Origin: Heliorestis convoluta
Lineage (GTDB): Bacteria; Bacillota; Desulfitobacteriia; Heliobacteriales; Heliobacteriaceae
DNA length: 64,000 nucleotides
Direction of reading: 5' to 3'
NCBI RefSeq assembly: GCF_009649955.1
Contig: NZ_CP045875.1
Span: 2,027,501-2,091,500 of the forward strand
The position numbers and the translations under genes are program-made. This document shows positions 1-9,414 of the stretch, one piece after another. The notes under the pieces are model-generated. The model was given only the letters and a program-made list of their open reading frames with translations, was not told where the DNA came from and did no database searches. The stretch's first letter is position 1. Every line of letters starts with the position of its first letter.

Positions 1-936
1 TCTACTACAGAAGCCTTAGGCGTAACAGCAGAACAAATACGATCGAACGTAGGCACCTACGGTATCCCTGAATTTGGAACTAAATTTGTTCGACAAATGC
101 TAGAAGATACAAGGCCAAAATCATTTTCTGAACTGGTGCGTATTTCCGGCTTTTCTCATGGTACAGACGTCTGGTTAAACAACGCCCAGGATTTGATCAA
201 AAGCGGTACTTGTCAAGTTAATGAAGCCATCTCAACACGTGATGACATCATGGTGTACTTAATCTATCAAGGTCTTCCACCGAAAAAAGCTTTCTCCATT
301 ATGGAAAGCGTACGTAAAGGAAAAGGCCTTAAGCCAGAAGATGAGGAATTGATGCGTCATCATCAAGTTCCGTCATGGTATATTGAATCTTGCAAAAAGA
401 TCAAATACATGTTTCCCAAAGCACATGCTGTCGCTTACGTGACGATGGCCTTTCGTATTGCCTATTTCAAGGTCTATTATCCTGAAGCCTTTTACGCTTC
501 TTTTTTCACAGTTAGAGCCGATGAATTTGATGGTGATATTATCTGCAACGGCGTTCATCCTGTGCGCATGAAAATTGAAGAAATAGAGAAAAAAGGACAC
601 GATGCTACTCAAAAAGAGAAAAACCTGATGACCATTTTAGAATTGGCATTAGAGATGTACGAAAGAGGCATCGCCATGCAAAAAGTGACTTTGCTACGCT
701 CCCATTCTACAAGATTCCTTATAGAGCGGGAGGGCTTACTGCCACCTTTTGCAGCCTTAGCAGGTCTTGGTGAGGCGGCCGCTCAAAATATTATGACGGC
801 TCGAGAAGAAGTACCTTTTACATCTATTGAAGACATACGCATTCGAGCTAGAGTAAGTAAAACGGTTATAGAAGTATTACAGAATCACGGTGCTTTAGAA
901 GGTCTATCAGAAACGAATCAAATCTGTCTCTTCTAA
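1..936 (+). CDS. polC: DNA polymerase III PolC-type alpha subunit, C-terminal part
   Basis: The frame is open from the first base, so this is the 3' end of a gene that starts outside the window. The encoded segment matches the end of Gram-positive PolC, the replicative polymerase with built-in 3'-5' exonuclease: it carries the conserved stretch with [19 protein letters not shown], then [14 protein letters not shown], the [27 protein letters not shown]-type block (residues visible around 415-510) and the usual short ending in a Phe. About 311 residues are present of a protein that is normally over 1400 long. No break is visible. PolC just upstream of rimP-nusA is the usual Firmicutes order. 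Confidence 0.96.
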   Translation, partial: STTEALGVTAEQIRSNVGTYGIPEFGTKFVRQMLEDTRPKSFSELVRISGFSHGTDVWLNNAQDLIKSGTCQVNEAISTRDDIMVYLIYQGLPPKKAFSIMESVRKGKGLKPEDEELMRHHQVPSWYIESCKKIKYMFPKAHAVAYVTMAFRIAYFKVYYPEAFYASFFTVRADEFDGDIICNGVHPVRMKIEEIEKKGHDATQKEKNLMTILELALEMYERGIAMQKVTLLRSHSTRFLIEREGLLPPFAALAGLGEAAAQNIMTAREEVPFTSIEDIRIRARVSKTVIEVLQNHGALEGLSETNQICLF

Positions 937-1082
937 AAGAAATAAAAAAGCTCTACCACAACTTGATAAGTAATGCTATAATTAGGATTGAACAGTATTA
1001 TCATTATACCCTCTAAGAAGTATAGCTGTGCTACAAAATAATTAATTAGTTTGAAATATAGAATTAAAGATTAAGATGCACA

Positions 1083-1127
1083 AAAGCCTGCTCCTCACTA
1101 CGTTTTGTTGAAGGAGAGGCTTTCTTT
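1083..1127 (+). terminator. Intrinsic terminator after polC
   Basis: AAAGCCTGCTCCT pairs with AGGAGAGGCTTT across a 16-base loop and is followed by TCTTT. It lies between polC and the histidine kinase. The rest of 937-1155 is AT-rich and I see no gene in it. Confidence 0.7.
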
Positions 1128-1155
1128 GTAACTAGGATAGAGGAGACGGTGTAGA

Positions 1156-3495
1156 ATGCGAGAAAAGATAAAAGGAATACTTAGAAAAATATATCCTCTT
1201 CCACTTACCAAAAGAGTGTACTTTTCTATCCTATTTTTGGTGCTTTTATACACTATCGGCATGACAGGTATCGTTCATCTAGGATTCATCAAAAAAGAGC
1301 GGTATGAGCGTAACTTCACACTTCATGAGATAACCTATGCCATGGCAGAGCGGATCGCGCATATCTATCAAGAACTTGCTCAAAAAGAAGAAAAAGTTGC
1401 TGAGACGAATTATGAAAGCCAGCTGAATGAAAGTATGCAGTTTTTCCTAGCAGAACTGGCCAGAAAATATCCTGGTGTCAACATGGCCTTTTACTACAAT
1501 GAAACGGGCCAATTAATCAATTATGAAGAAGACAAAAAAATCAACATTCAAGTTATTGATCGGATTTTTCCAGTTGATAATTTCCGATTCAAAGTTTCTG
1601 AAACAAACAAAGAAATAATCACGATTCTAGAGAAAGAATTACAAAAAGGATTAAGTCCAACAGAGCAAAGTATCAAATACTTCTCTTGGACTGACGATCC
1701 TTCTATTTACGTCATCCGTCCCGTTTATGCAGATGACAAACTAATTGGCTATTGCTGGGGAAGTATCAACAAAAATAAATTTCACGGCATCGTTAACTTG
1801 AGAACAGCAGAAGTCGCTTTTATTCAGATGTTTATCGCAGCACTATGCATTCTACTAGCTTGGCATATTTTCCGTCGCCTAAAAATAGAGATGGAAAGTT
1901 TTGGCGTAGCAGCCACACAAACCGATGAAGCCTTACTCCTACAAACCAGCTTTCCAGAGCTACGTCCATTGCTAGAAAAAATGAGTACGCACAGCCATGA
2001 AATCGAAATAGCCAATAATCAACTTGCCAAAGAAACCATAGAACGCATTCGAGCGCAACAAGAACTGATTCGATTTTTTGCTTTATCCTTAGATTTTCTT
2101 TGTATTATTGACTTTCAAGGACAGATAAAACGATGGAACCTAGCTTTTGAAAAAACGATTGCCCAAGATATTAAGGAGCTTCACGATAGACCCCTGCACC
2201 TTTTTATTCATCCTGAAGATCGACAGAGTTTTGAAGAAGCTATTGAATTAACGAAGAAAGGCGTTGCAGAAGCGAATCGAGAAGTACGCTTTTACTGTAG
2301 GTCAGGAGAGTATAAATGGATTAACTGGAACGCAGTACCTGTTGTGGAAGAAGGGTTGATCTACATAGCAGGACGAGATGTAACAGAGCAAAAAGAGATG
2401 ATGCGAAAGTTACACCTTTCAGAGGAACTTTTTTCAAAAGTTTTTCACGCCAATCCAAATCCTATGACCATTAATGAGCTAGAAACATGCAAATTTGTAG
2501 AAGTAAATGCTAGCTTTTTAGAGGTGACAGGGTTTACGAGAGAAGAAATAGTTGGAAAAATACCGGAAGAACGAAATCTGTGGACGATGGATCCATCGCT
2601 CTTTGATTCTAGCCATAAACAGCAAGGTACTTGTATCATGCGAAATGAAGAAAAAGAAGTGTCTGTTAGCAAAGGAGAGACAAGGAACTGGCTTATATCT
2701 ACAGAAGTTGTAGAGCTGAACAACCATTTATGTTATATAACAGCAGCCAATGATATTACAGAACGAAAAAAGTTCGAAAAAGAAATTGCTGCACTCGATC
2801 GATTGAATTTAGTCGCACAAATGGCAGCAGGCATTGGCCATGAGATACGCAATCCTATGACAACAGTTCGTGGTTATCTGCAAATCATAAGCAACAAAGA
2901 TATTTATAAAGCCGATAAGAAAAATTTTGATCTGATGATAGACGAATTAGATCGAGCGAATATGATCATAACGGAGTTCTTATCTTTGGCAAAGAATAAA
3001 GCAGAGAATCGCAAGAAAACGAATCTGAACAACATCCTACAGTACTTATATCCTTTAATTGAAGCAAACGCTATATTGGCGGAGAAAAAAATCATTCTAG
3101 AACAGCAAGATATTCCAGACCTTCTTCTCGATGAAAAAGAGATACGACAGCTTATACTTAACATAACACGCAACGGCTTAGAAGCGATGGAGCCTGGAGG
3201 AACTTTGCGTATTCAGACCTATTTAGACGAAGAAAAAGTAGTCATGGCTGTACAAGATGAAGGCAAAGGAATTGAAAAAGCCGTAGTTGATAAAATTGGC
3301 ACACCTTTCTTCACAACGAAAGAAAATGGTACAGGTCTAGGACTGGCTGTTTGCCAAAGTATTGTCAAGAGACACAATGCCACCTTGACATTTGATACCA
3401 GTCGAGAAGGAACCACTTTTATTACGGCCTTTCAACAGGAAGAAAGCAACGGGAGCAGCTCCGTCGATAAAAAGTCATTACCGAAGAATGGATGA
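1156..3495 (+). CDS. Membrane PAS-domain sensor histidine kinase (sporulation-kinase type)
   Basis: A 779-residue sensor kinase. A transmembrane segment near residues 20-43 and another near 223-241 bracket an extracytoplasmic region of about 180 residues. Two PAS domains follow (about 305-412 and 430-545). The phospho-acceptor box reads GIGHEIRNPMTTVRGYLQ with the His at residue 562, and the ATPase domain shows an N box (NITRNGLEAME), a DEGKGI box and a GTGLGLAV box. The GHEIRNPMTTVRG form is typical of KinA/KinB/KinE-like kinases that feed Spo0A, so a role in starting sporulation is a reasonable inference. It has no response regulator beside it, as is usual for orphan sporulation kinases. 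GAGGAG lies upstream of the ATG. Confidence 0.88.
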   Translation: MREKIKGILRKIYPLPLTKRVYFSILFLVLLYTIGMTGIVHLGFIKKERYERNFTLHEITYAMAERIAHIYQELAQKEEKVAETNYESQLNESMQFFLAELARKYPGVNMAFYYNETGQLINYEEDKKINIQVIDRIFPVDNFRFKVSETNKEIITILEKELQKGLSPTEQSIKYFSWTDDPSIYVIRPVYADDKLIGYCWGSINKNKFHGIVNLRTAEVAFIQMFIAALCILLAWHIFRRLKIEMESFGVAATQTDEALLLQTSFPELRPLLEKMSTHSHEIEIANNQLAKETIERIRAQQELIRFFALSLDFLCIIDFQGQIKRWNLAFEKTIAQDIKELHDRPLHLFIHPEDRQSFEEAIELTKKGVAEANREVRFYCRSGEYKWINWNAVPVVEEGLIYIAGRDVTEQKEMMRKLHLSEELFSKVFHANPNPMTINELETCKFVEVNASFLEVTGFTREEIVGKIPEERNLWTMDPSLFDSSHKQQGTCIMRNEEKEVSVSKGETRNWLISTEVVELNNHLCYITAANDITERKKFEKEIAALDRLNLVAQMAAGIGHEIRNPMTTVRGYLQIISNKDIYKADKKNFDLMIDELDRANMIITEFLSLAKNKAENRKKTNLNNILQYLYPLIEANAILAEKKIILEQQDIPDLLLDEKEIRQLILNITRNGLEAMEPGGTLRIQTYLDEEKVVMAVQDEGKGIEKAVVDKIGTPFFTTKENGTGLGLAVCQSIVKRHNATLTFDTSREGTTFITAFQQEESNGSSSVDKKSLPKNG

Positions 3496-3502
3496 AGAGG
3501 TG

Positions 3503-3531
3503 TTGCACCGGAAGTTGAGGTGTGTTATACT
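3503..3531 (+). promoter_or_regulatory. Sigma-A promoter of the rimP-nusA-infB operon
   Basis: TTGCAC at 3503-3508 and TATACT at 3526-3531 are 17 bp apart, and a TGT just before the -10 makes it an extended -10. It begins 8 bp after the kinase stop codon and would give a leader of about 240 nt before rimP. Confidence 0.75.
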
Positions 3532-3626
3532 ATTTTTGGTTTGTGTTGCTTTTTTTTAGATCTTGTAAAGCAACCTTTCCTATGCCGTTTTTCCGATAAA
3601 CACTGTTGATTTATCGATTTTGTAGT

Positions 3627-3653
3627 AGAGTGGGTACCTAACCCACTCTTTCC
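3627..3653 (+). terminator. Leader hairpin upstream of rimP, possible NusA-dependent attenuator
   Basis: AGAGTGGGT and ACCCACTCT form a perfect 9-bp stem with a 5-nt loop, followed by an interrupted U tract (TTCCATTTG). It sits about 90 nt inside the leader of the operon that encodes NusA, downstream of a strong promoter, so it cannot simply end an upstream gene. Interrupted U tracts are typical of terminators that need NusA. Autoregulation through such a leader is known for the Bacillus operon; here it is an inference. Confidence 0.6.
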
Positions 3654-3778
3654 ATTTGTCTATAAATGCGGTGTATCGGGTATGTCAATATTTCAATAAG
3701 GAAAAACTAAGACCTATGATCGAAACCCTACGATAATCTATTTGCTTTATTGGTTGTAGTAAGGAGGAATGAAGGTCT

Positions 3779-4237
3779 ATGAAAGAGCGCATAGAAGATA
3801 AGATCGCACAATGGGTCGAACCATTTGCGCAAGAATTAGGCCTAGAGCTTGTTGATGTAGAATGGGTCAAAGAAGGCGGACAATGGTACTTGAGGGTTTA
3901 TATAGATAAGGAAAAAGGGATTGAGCTAGAAGACTGTCAGAACCTGAGTCGTAAGATTGATGAACTTTTAGACAGGGAAGATCCTATCGTACACACCTAC
4001 TCACTAGAAGTATCATCACCAGGTATTGAACGGCCTTTGAAGAAAGTCAGTGATTTTGAGCGTTTCCAAGGAGAGATGATTCGAATCACCACCTTTGCCC
4101 CTGTTGAAGGTAGCAAGGAGCATATTGGTCAACTGATACAGCGTAGTGAAGAAGGCATAACTATAAAGGGAGATACACAAGAAGTCGTTATACCTCTTGA
4201 CAAAGTTTCATCAGTTCGGCTATACGTTCACTTTTAA
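3779..4237 (+). CDS. rimP: Ribosome maturation factor RimP
   Basis: A 152-residue protein of normal RimP length, needed for maturation of the 30S subunit. The N-terminal domain has the conserved LGLELVDVEW and GGQWYLRVYIDKEKGI blocks, the middle has VSSPGIERPLKK, and the C-terminal domain is the Sm-like fold region ending in VRLYVHF. It is the first gene of the operon and lies directly upstream of nusA, as in nearly all bacteria. GGAGG sits about 12 nt before the ATG. Confidence 0.96.
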   Translation: MKERIEDKIAQWVEPFAQELGLELVDVEWVKEGGQWYLRVYIDKEKGIELEDCQNLSRKIDELLDREDPIVHTYSLEVSSPGIERPLKKVSDFERFQGEMIRITTFAPVEGSKEHIGQLIQRSEEGITIKGDTQEVVIPLDKVSSVRLYVHF

Positions 4238-4278
4238 ATTATAGACAAGGTAAAAACAGAAAATAGGAGGTCATAACG

Positions 4279-5559
4279 ATGAACGTCGAATTTCTAGAGG
4301 CGCTTCAAGACCTCGAACGAGAAAAGAATATATCTAAAGAGATTCTAATCGAAGCTATCGAAGCAGCACTTATTTCAGCTTATAAGAAAAATTTTGGTTC
4401 TCTACAAAACGTTCGGGTTCATATCGATAGGGCCTCTGGAGAGTTTAAAGTCTATTCTCGCAAAAACGTTGTCGACAATGTAGTAGATTCACGTTTAGAA
4501 ATCTCTCTAGAGGAAGCCAAAACCATTGACCCACGCTATCAAATCGATGATATCATAGAGTTTGAAGTTACACCAAGGAACTTTGGTAGAATTGCAGCAC
4601 AAACAGCCAAGCAAGTGGTTGTACAACGCATTCGAGAAGCAGAGCGTGGCATGATCTATGAAGAATTTTCGAATCGAGAAGGCGACATCGTATCAGGCAT
4701 TGTTCAGCGTATGGAAAACAAAAATATTTTTGTAGATCTCGGCAGAGTAGAAGCTTTGTTAGCACCTTCTGAACAAATGACCGGGGAAAGTTATCGTCAT
4801 GGAGATCGAATTAAAGCATATATAGTCGAAGTGAAAAAAACAACCAAGGGGCCGCAAGTCATGATTTCTAGAACGCACCCTGGTCTGTTGAAAAGACTAT
4901 TTGAACTTGAAGTACCAGAAATTCATGACGGAACCGTTGAATTAAAAGCAGCTTCCCGCGAAGCAGGTGCCCGCTCCAAAATCGCTGTTTATTCCAGAGA
5001 TGAAAACGTTGATCCTGTTGGAGCCTGTGTAGGTCCTAAAGGGATGAGAGTGCAAGCCATTGTAACAGAACTGCGTGGAGAAAAGATAGATATTGTAAAG
5101 TGGAATGAAGATCCAGCCAGGTTTGTAGCCAATGCGCTAAGCCCAGCGAAAGTCATCTCTGTTGATATTATAGAAGATGAAAAAGTAGCTCGTGTTATCG
5201 TTCCTGATTATCAACTTTCATTGGCCATTGGCAAGGAAGGTCAAAATGCAAGACTTGCCGCGAAGCTTACGGGCTGGAAAATAGACATCAAAAGCGAAAG
5301 TCAAGCCAAGTCACTACAAATTTTACCTTCAACATATGATGAGCAAGGAAATTATGAAAACTACGAGCTAGACTATGAATATCCAGAGGATACCGTAGAA
5401 GAAGTTGAAAATTATGATGCAAGTTATGATGAAGACTACGATTACGACGCTGATTATGAAGAAGTAAATAGTGAATACGACGAAAATTACGACGAAAGCT
5501 ATGAAAAAACAAATGAGAACGATGCGGATTACGAAGCAGAGGATGATCAAAAAAGCTAA
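4279..5559 (+). CDS. nusA: Transcription termination/antitermination factor NusA
   Basis: NusA binds RNA polymerase and nascent RNA and modulates pausing and termination. The N-terminal polymerase-binding domain (residues 1-125), an S1 domain (about 135-200) and two KH domains (about 230-345, with GPKGMRVQAI and IGKEGQNARLAAKL) are in the normal order. Unusual is the tail: residues 353-426 are almost only Asp, Glu, Tyr, Asn and Ser with about 14 tyrosines, whereas most Firmicutes NusA proteins stop soon after KH2. GGAGG precedes the ATG. Confidence 0.96.
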   Translation: MNVEFLEALQDLEREKNISKEILIEAIEAALISAYKKNFGSLQNVRVHIDRASGEFKVYSRKNVVDNVVDSRLEISLEEAKTIDPRYQIDDIIEFEVTPRNFGRIAAQTAKQVVVQRIREAERGMIYEEFSNREGDIVSGIVQRMENKNIFVDLGRVEALLAPSEQMTGESYRHGDRIKAYIVEVKKTTKGPQVMISRTHPGLLKRLFELEVPEIHDGTVELKAASREAGARSKIAVYSRDENVDPVGACVGPKGMRVQAIVTELRGEKIDIVKWNEDPARFVANALSPAKVISVDIIEDEKVARVIVPDYQLSLAIGKEGQNARLAAKLTGWKIDIKSESQAKSLQILPSTYDEQGNYENYELDYEYPEDTVEEVENYDASYDEDYDYDADYEEVNSEYDENYDESYEKTNENDADYEAEDDQKS

Positions 5560-5584
5560 ACTGTGCTGATGCGGAGGAACAGCC

Positions 5585-5854
5585 ATGGTCCGTACGAAAA
5601 AAATTCCTCAACGAATTTGTGTTGGTTGCAATGAAAGAAAAGAGAAAAAAGCATTAATACGAGTCGTTCGAACACCAGAAAGCGAAATTGTCTTTGATCC
5701 AACAGGTAAAAAGTCAGGTAGAGGCGCCTACCTATGTATCTCACAAGAATGTCTAAGCAAAGCAATCAAAGCAAAGCGACTGGAAAAAGCATTAAAGCAA
5801 GCGATCTCACCCGATGTTATAGAGACCCTCAAGGTCCAATTAGGAGATGTCTGA
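5585..5854 (+). CDS. ylxR: YlxR family RNA-binding protein
   Basis: An 89-residue YlxR (DUF448) protein. The start carries the family signature RICVGCNERKEKKALIRVVR, followed by PTGKKSGRGAYLC. The family is a small basic nucleic-acid-binding fold encoded between nusA and infB throughout Firmicutes; Bacillus YlxR has been reported as a nucleoid-associated regulator. GGAGG lies 8 nt upstream of the ATG. The stop codon TGA overlaps the next ATG by one base, so translation of the two is probably coupled. Confidence 0.93.
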   Translation: MVRTKKIPQRICVGCNERKEKKALIRVVRTPESEIVFDPTGKKSGRGAYLCISQECLSKAIKAKRLEKALKQAISPDVIETLKVQLGDV

Positions 5855-6159
5855 TGGACTTAGAAAAATTGTATGCCCTGCTTGGTTTTGCTCGAAGAGC
5901 TAAGCAAATCGCCTCAGGCGAAACAGCTGTAGAAGCAAACCTTAAAAAAGGAAAAGTAGCTTTACTCATAATGGCTAACGATGGCTCACCTCATGCGATA
6001 GAAAAATATAATCTCTGGTGTCAAGATCTAGGGATTAAAACGATTCAAGTCGGTACAAAAGCATCCTTAGGAATCGCACTAGGACAGTCTCCCAGAACAA
6101 TTGTAGCTGTTCTTGACGAGGGATTTGCCCGGGCTATTGAGCAAGCGCAACAGAAATAA
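5854..6159 (+). CDS. ylxQ: YlxQ, L7Ae/L30e-family K-turn RNA-binding protein
   Basis: A 101-residue protein starting MDLEKLYALLGFARRAKQI, with the ribosomal L7Ae fold features GETAVEANLKKGKVALLIMANDGS. I chose the ATG at 5854 rather than an in-frame one 120 nt upstream because it has TAGGAG just before it and the length fits the family. Bacillus homologues bind kink-turn RNA, but their ribosomal role is not settled. It lies between ylxR and infB, as expected. Confidence 0.9.
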   Translation: MDLEKLYALLGFARRAKQIASGETAVEANLKKGKVALLIMANDGSPHAIEKYNLWCQDLGIKTIQVGTKASLGIALGQSPRTIVAVLDEGFARAIEQAQQK

Positions 6160-6184
6160 GAACAATATCATAGGGAGTGACAGT

Positions 6185-8988
6185 ATGGTCAAAAAACGAG
6201 TTTTTGAATTGGCCCGAGATTTGGGCGTTGAAAGCAAAGCGCTTGTCACAAAGCTCAACGATCTGGGTATTGATGTGAAAAATCATATGTGTACCTTAGA
6301 AGACGGAGATATTGAAAAAGTATTGCCCCATGTCAAAAGAGCAAGTGGACCGAATCAGGAAAGAGCGTCTCAAGAAGGACGTCCTTTTCGAGGCGGACAA
6401 AGTGGAGAACAAAGACAAGTTCGTCCAGAAGAACAACGGAATCGACCACCGCGCAATGATGGACGTCGACCCGAACATGCAGGTAGACCCGATGGCATGA
6501 GACAAGAAGGCGCTACGCCTGCTGGAGCAAGGATAGGTGCACCAAGAAATCAAGAAGGTGGCCCTCGTCCTCAAGGAACCGGTCCAAGACCTGGTGGTCC
6601 CGGCGGTCCTCGTCCTCAAGGCGTGGGACCAAGACCCGGCGGCCCAGGAGGACCTCGTCCTCAGGGAGCGGGCCCAAGACCCGGCGGTCCAGGAGGAACC
6701 TCGTCCTCAGGGAGCAGGCCCAAGACCTGGTGGTCCCGGCGGCCCTCGTCCTCAGGGAGCAGGTCCAAGACCCGGTGGTCCCGGCGGCCCTCGTCCTCAA
6801 GGAGCAGGCCCAAGACCCGGTGGTCCAGGTGGTCCTCGTCCTCAAGGAGCAGGTCCAAGACCCGGTGGTCCCGGCGGCCCCTCGTCCCCAAGGAGCGGGC
6901 CCAAGACCCGGCGGTCCAGGAGGCCCTCGTCCTCAAGGAGCAGGCCCAAGACCCGGTGGTCCAGCCGGTGCTGGAGGAAGACCGGGGCAAGGTCGAAAAC
7001 ATACAGGACCTGCCGGAGGTTCTAGACCCATTCCTAAGTCAGCCATTCCTAAGCCACCTGATATTGCTGAACCGCCAAAAAAAGATGGACGACAAAGACA
7101 TGCTAACAACAAACAAGCCCCAAAAGACAAAGATCATCGCTACGATGATAAATCAGATGTAAAACTCTTTCACCCTAGAGGTAGAGGAAAGAGTAAAAAC
7201 TTTCATCGAGAACAGGTGATTGCAGAGCGACCGAAACATATTGTTATCGATGAGAATGTAACGGTAGCAGAACTATCCCAGGCTATGGGAATACCTGTTA
7301 ACGAATTAATCAAAAAGTTAATGCATCTTGGCGTTATGGCAACCATTAACCAAGAAATCGATGCTGATACAGCGATGGTATTAGCAGCAGAGTGGGATAT
7401 CTCTGTTGATGTTACCAAGTCCTTCACAGCAGAAGAATTGTTGGCCGAAGATGCTGAAGATATTGAAGAAGACATGATCATTCGTCCACCTGTTGTTACC
7501 GTTATGGGTCACGTTGATCACGGAAAAACATCTTTGCTTGATTCTATTCGTCACACTGATGTTATTGCTTCCGAAGCAGGTGGTATTACCCAGCATATCG
7601 GTGCCTACCAGGTAGAAGTACAAGGTAAGAAAATAACCTTTCTAGATACACCAGGCCACGAAGCATTTACAGCCATGAGAGCTCGTGGTGCCAAAGTCAC
7701 AGACATTGCCATTCTAGTTGTTGCTGCTGACGACGGCGTTATGCCACAAACGATCGAAGCGATCAATCATGCGAAGGCAGCAGAGGTTCCTATCATTGTA
7801 GCCATCAATAAGATTGACAAGCCAGATGCAACGCCTGATCGTGTCAAGCAGGAGCTGACAGAACATGGTTTGGTCGTTGAAGAATGGGGCGGCGAAACCA
7901 TTGCCGTACCTGTTTCAGCAAAGACAGGACAGAACCTAGACCAATTATTGGAAATGGTCTTGCTTGTAGCAGAAGTACAAGATCTAAAAGCCAATCCCAA
8001 CCGTACAGCCCATGGAACGGTTATTGAAGCAAAGCTCGATAAAGGTCGTGGACCTGTAGCAACAGTCTTAGTAGCACGAGGAACACTCAATGTAGGCGAT
8101 GCGATTACGGCAGGAACTTCAAGTGGTAAAGTCCGCGCCATGATTGATGATCGAGGTCGTAGAGTGAAAAAAGCCGGCCCCTCGATGCCCGTAGAAGTAT
8201 TAGGGCTTTCCGATGTGCCACATGCAGGCGACACTTTCGCGGTCGTTGATGATGAAAAGCTATTTAAGCAAGTTATTGCAGAGCGTATGGCCAAGCGGAG
8301 AGAAGAAGACCATAGAAGAACATCAAAAGTATCACTTGATGATCTCTTTAAGCAAATTCAAGAAGGTCAAGTGAAAGACCTGAACCTTATCGTCAAGGCT
8401 GACGTACAAGGCTCCGTGGAGGCCATTCGAGGCGCACTAGAAAAGTTGTCAACAGACGAAGTAAGAGTGAAGTGTGTACATGATGGTGTCGGTGCTATTA
8501 AGGAAACCGATGTCATGCTGGCTGCGGCATCGAATGCTATCATCATTGGCTTTAATGTTCGACCCGACACAAACACTCGTAAAGCTGCAGAAGCGCAACA
8601 AGTTGATATTCGTTTGTACCGAGTAATCTATGATGCTATCGAAGATGTAAAAGCAGCTATGTCAGGCTTATTAGAGCCAGAACAAAGAGAAGTTGTTCTC
8701 GGTCGCGCTGAAGTAAGAGCAACATTTAAAGTGCCCAAAGCAGGCACTATTGCTGGTTGCTACGTACTTGAAGGCAAGATTGCAAGAAACGCTGAAGTTC
8801 GCTTAATTCGTGATGGCATTGTAATTCACGAAGGCAAGCTTGACTCTCTCAAACGATTCAAAGATGATGCCAAAGAAGTTAACGAAGGTTATGAATGTGG
8901 CGTAGGGATCGAAAAGTTTAATGACCTACGGGAAAATGACATCATCGAAGCTTTTATCTTCGAAGAAGTAAAGCGGAAAATTCAATAG
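6185..8988 (+). CDS. infB: Translation initiation factor IF-2, reading frame broken twice
   Basis: IF-2 is the essential GTPase that brings initiator tRNA to the 30S subunit. The start [20 protein letters not shown] is the normal IF2 N-domain. A Gly/Pro/Arg-rich linker (6560-6966) of nine 45-bp repeats follows, and the rest (from about 7180) has the IF2_N domain, the G domain ([18 protein letters not shown]), and domains II to IV. Two linker repeats carry one extra base each (an A at 6697/6698; a C within 6878-6881), so the frame changes twice and the N-terminus is not in frame with the GTPase as written. Corrected, it would encode about 933 residues. See findings. Confidence 0.9.
6560..6966 (+). 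repeat. Nine tandem 45-bp repeats inside infB
   Basis: Units begin at 6560, 6605, 6650, 6695, 6741, 6786, 6831, 6876 and 6922. Each encodes the 15-residue unit [15 protein letters not shown] with small changes. Seven units are 45 bp; the fourth (6695-6740) and the eighth (6876-6921) are 46 bp. Because the unit length is a multiple of three and has no stop, several frames on both strands stay open and produce false reading frames here. Confidence 0.95.
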
Positions 8989-9012
8989 AAGCGCTCAATA
9001 ATAATTGTACAT

Positions 9013-9041
9013 CAGAGAAAGTCTAGTAATCTCTTTCTCTG
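9013..9041 (+). other. Hairpin between infB and rbfA
   Basis: CAGAGAAAG and CTTTCTCTG form a perfect 9-bp stem with an 11-nt loop. No U tract follows, so it is more likely an RNA-processing or stability element than a terminator. Confidence 0.45.
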
Positions 9042-9060
9042 AACCTGGGGAGGTACCAAC

Positions 9061-9414
9061 ATGGCTGGTCATCGTTCGGCCCGTATGGCAGAAGAGATCA
9101 AACGAGAATTGGCTCGTTTGATTCGTGACGAAATGAAAGATCCTCGCCTGGGCTTTTTAAGTATCACTGATGTAGAAGTATCGAAAGATATTCGCCATGC
9201 AAAAATTTATGTAAGTGTGTTGGGCGACGAAGAGGTACGCAAAGCAACTTTAACGGCCTTAAAGCAAGCCACTGGGTTTTTACGCAGTGAACTCTCCAAC
9301 AAAATAAGAGTGCGCTTCATGCCGGAACTGGTTTTTCAATTTGATGACTCTATTGAAAAAGGAACGCGTATTAACGAATTGCTTATACAAGCGAAAAGAG
9401 AGACCGATGCATAG
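9061..9414 (+). CDS. rbfA: 30S ribosome-binding factor RbfA
   Basis: A 117-residue RbfA, which helps 16S rRNA 5'-end maturation and cold adaptation. It shows the family pattern HRSARMAEEIKRELARLIRDE, then DPRLGFLSITDVEVSKD and the KH-type core ending in PELVFQFDDSIEKGTRINELL. GGGGAGG lies 8 nt upstream. Its 3' end overlaps the start of the next gene by 8 bp. Its place after infB is the standard order. Confidence 0.95.
   Translation: MAGHRSARMAEEIKRELARLIRDEMKDPRLGFLSITDVEVSKDIRHAKIYVSVLGDEEVRKATLTALKQATGFLRSELSNKIRVRFMPELVFQFDDSIEKGTRINELLIQAKRETDA

Noticed and set aside
963-982. TTGATA and TATAAT as a promoter before the PAS kinase
   Set aside because: The spacer is only 8 bp; no good -35 exists at 17 bp. 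A weaker promoter cannot be excluded.
5288-5611. His/Arg-rich and Ile/Val-rich frames antisense to the NusA tail
   Set aside because: They mirror the GAT/TAT/GAA codons of the acidic tail.
6560-6966. Regular repeats resembling a CRISPR array
   Set aside because: The units are adjacent, without spacers, and encode a periodic protein linker.
6513-7025. Several long Pro/Arg/Ser-rich open frames on both strands over the infB linker
   Set aside because: They arise because the 45-bp repeat has no stop codon in several frames; none has a ribosome site or family similarity.
7767-8294. 175-residue antisense frame in infB
   Set aside because: Shadow of the GTPase coding sequence with no support of its own.
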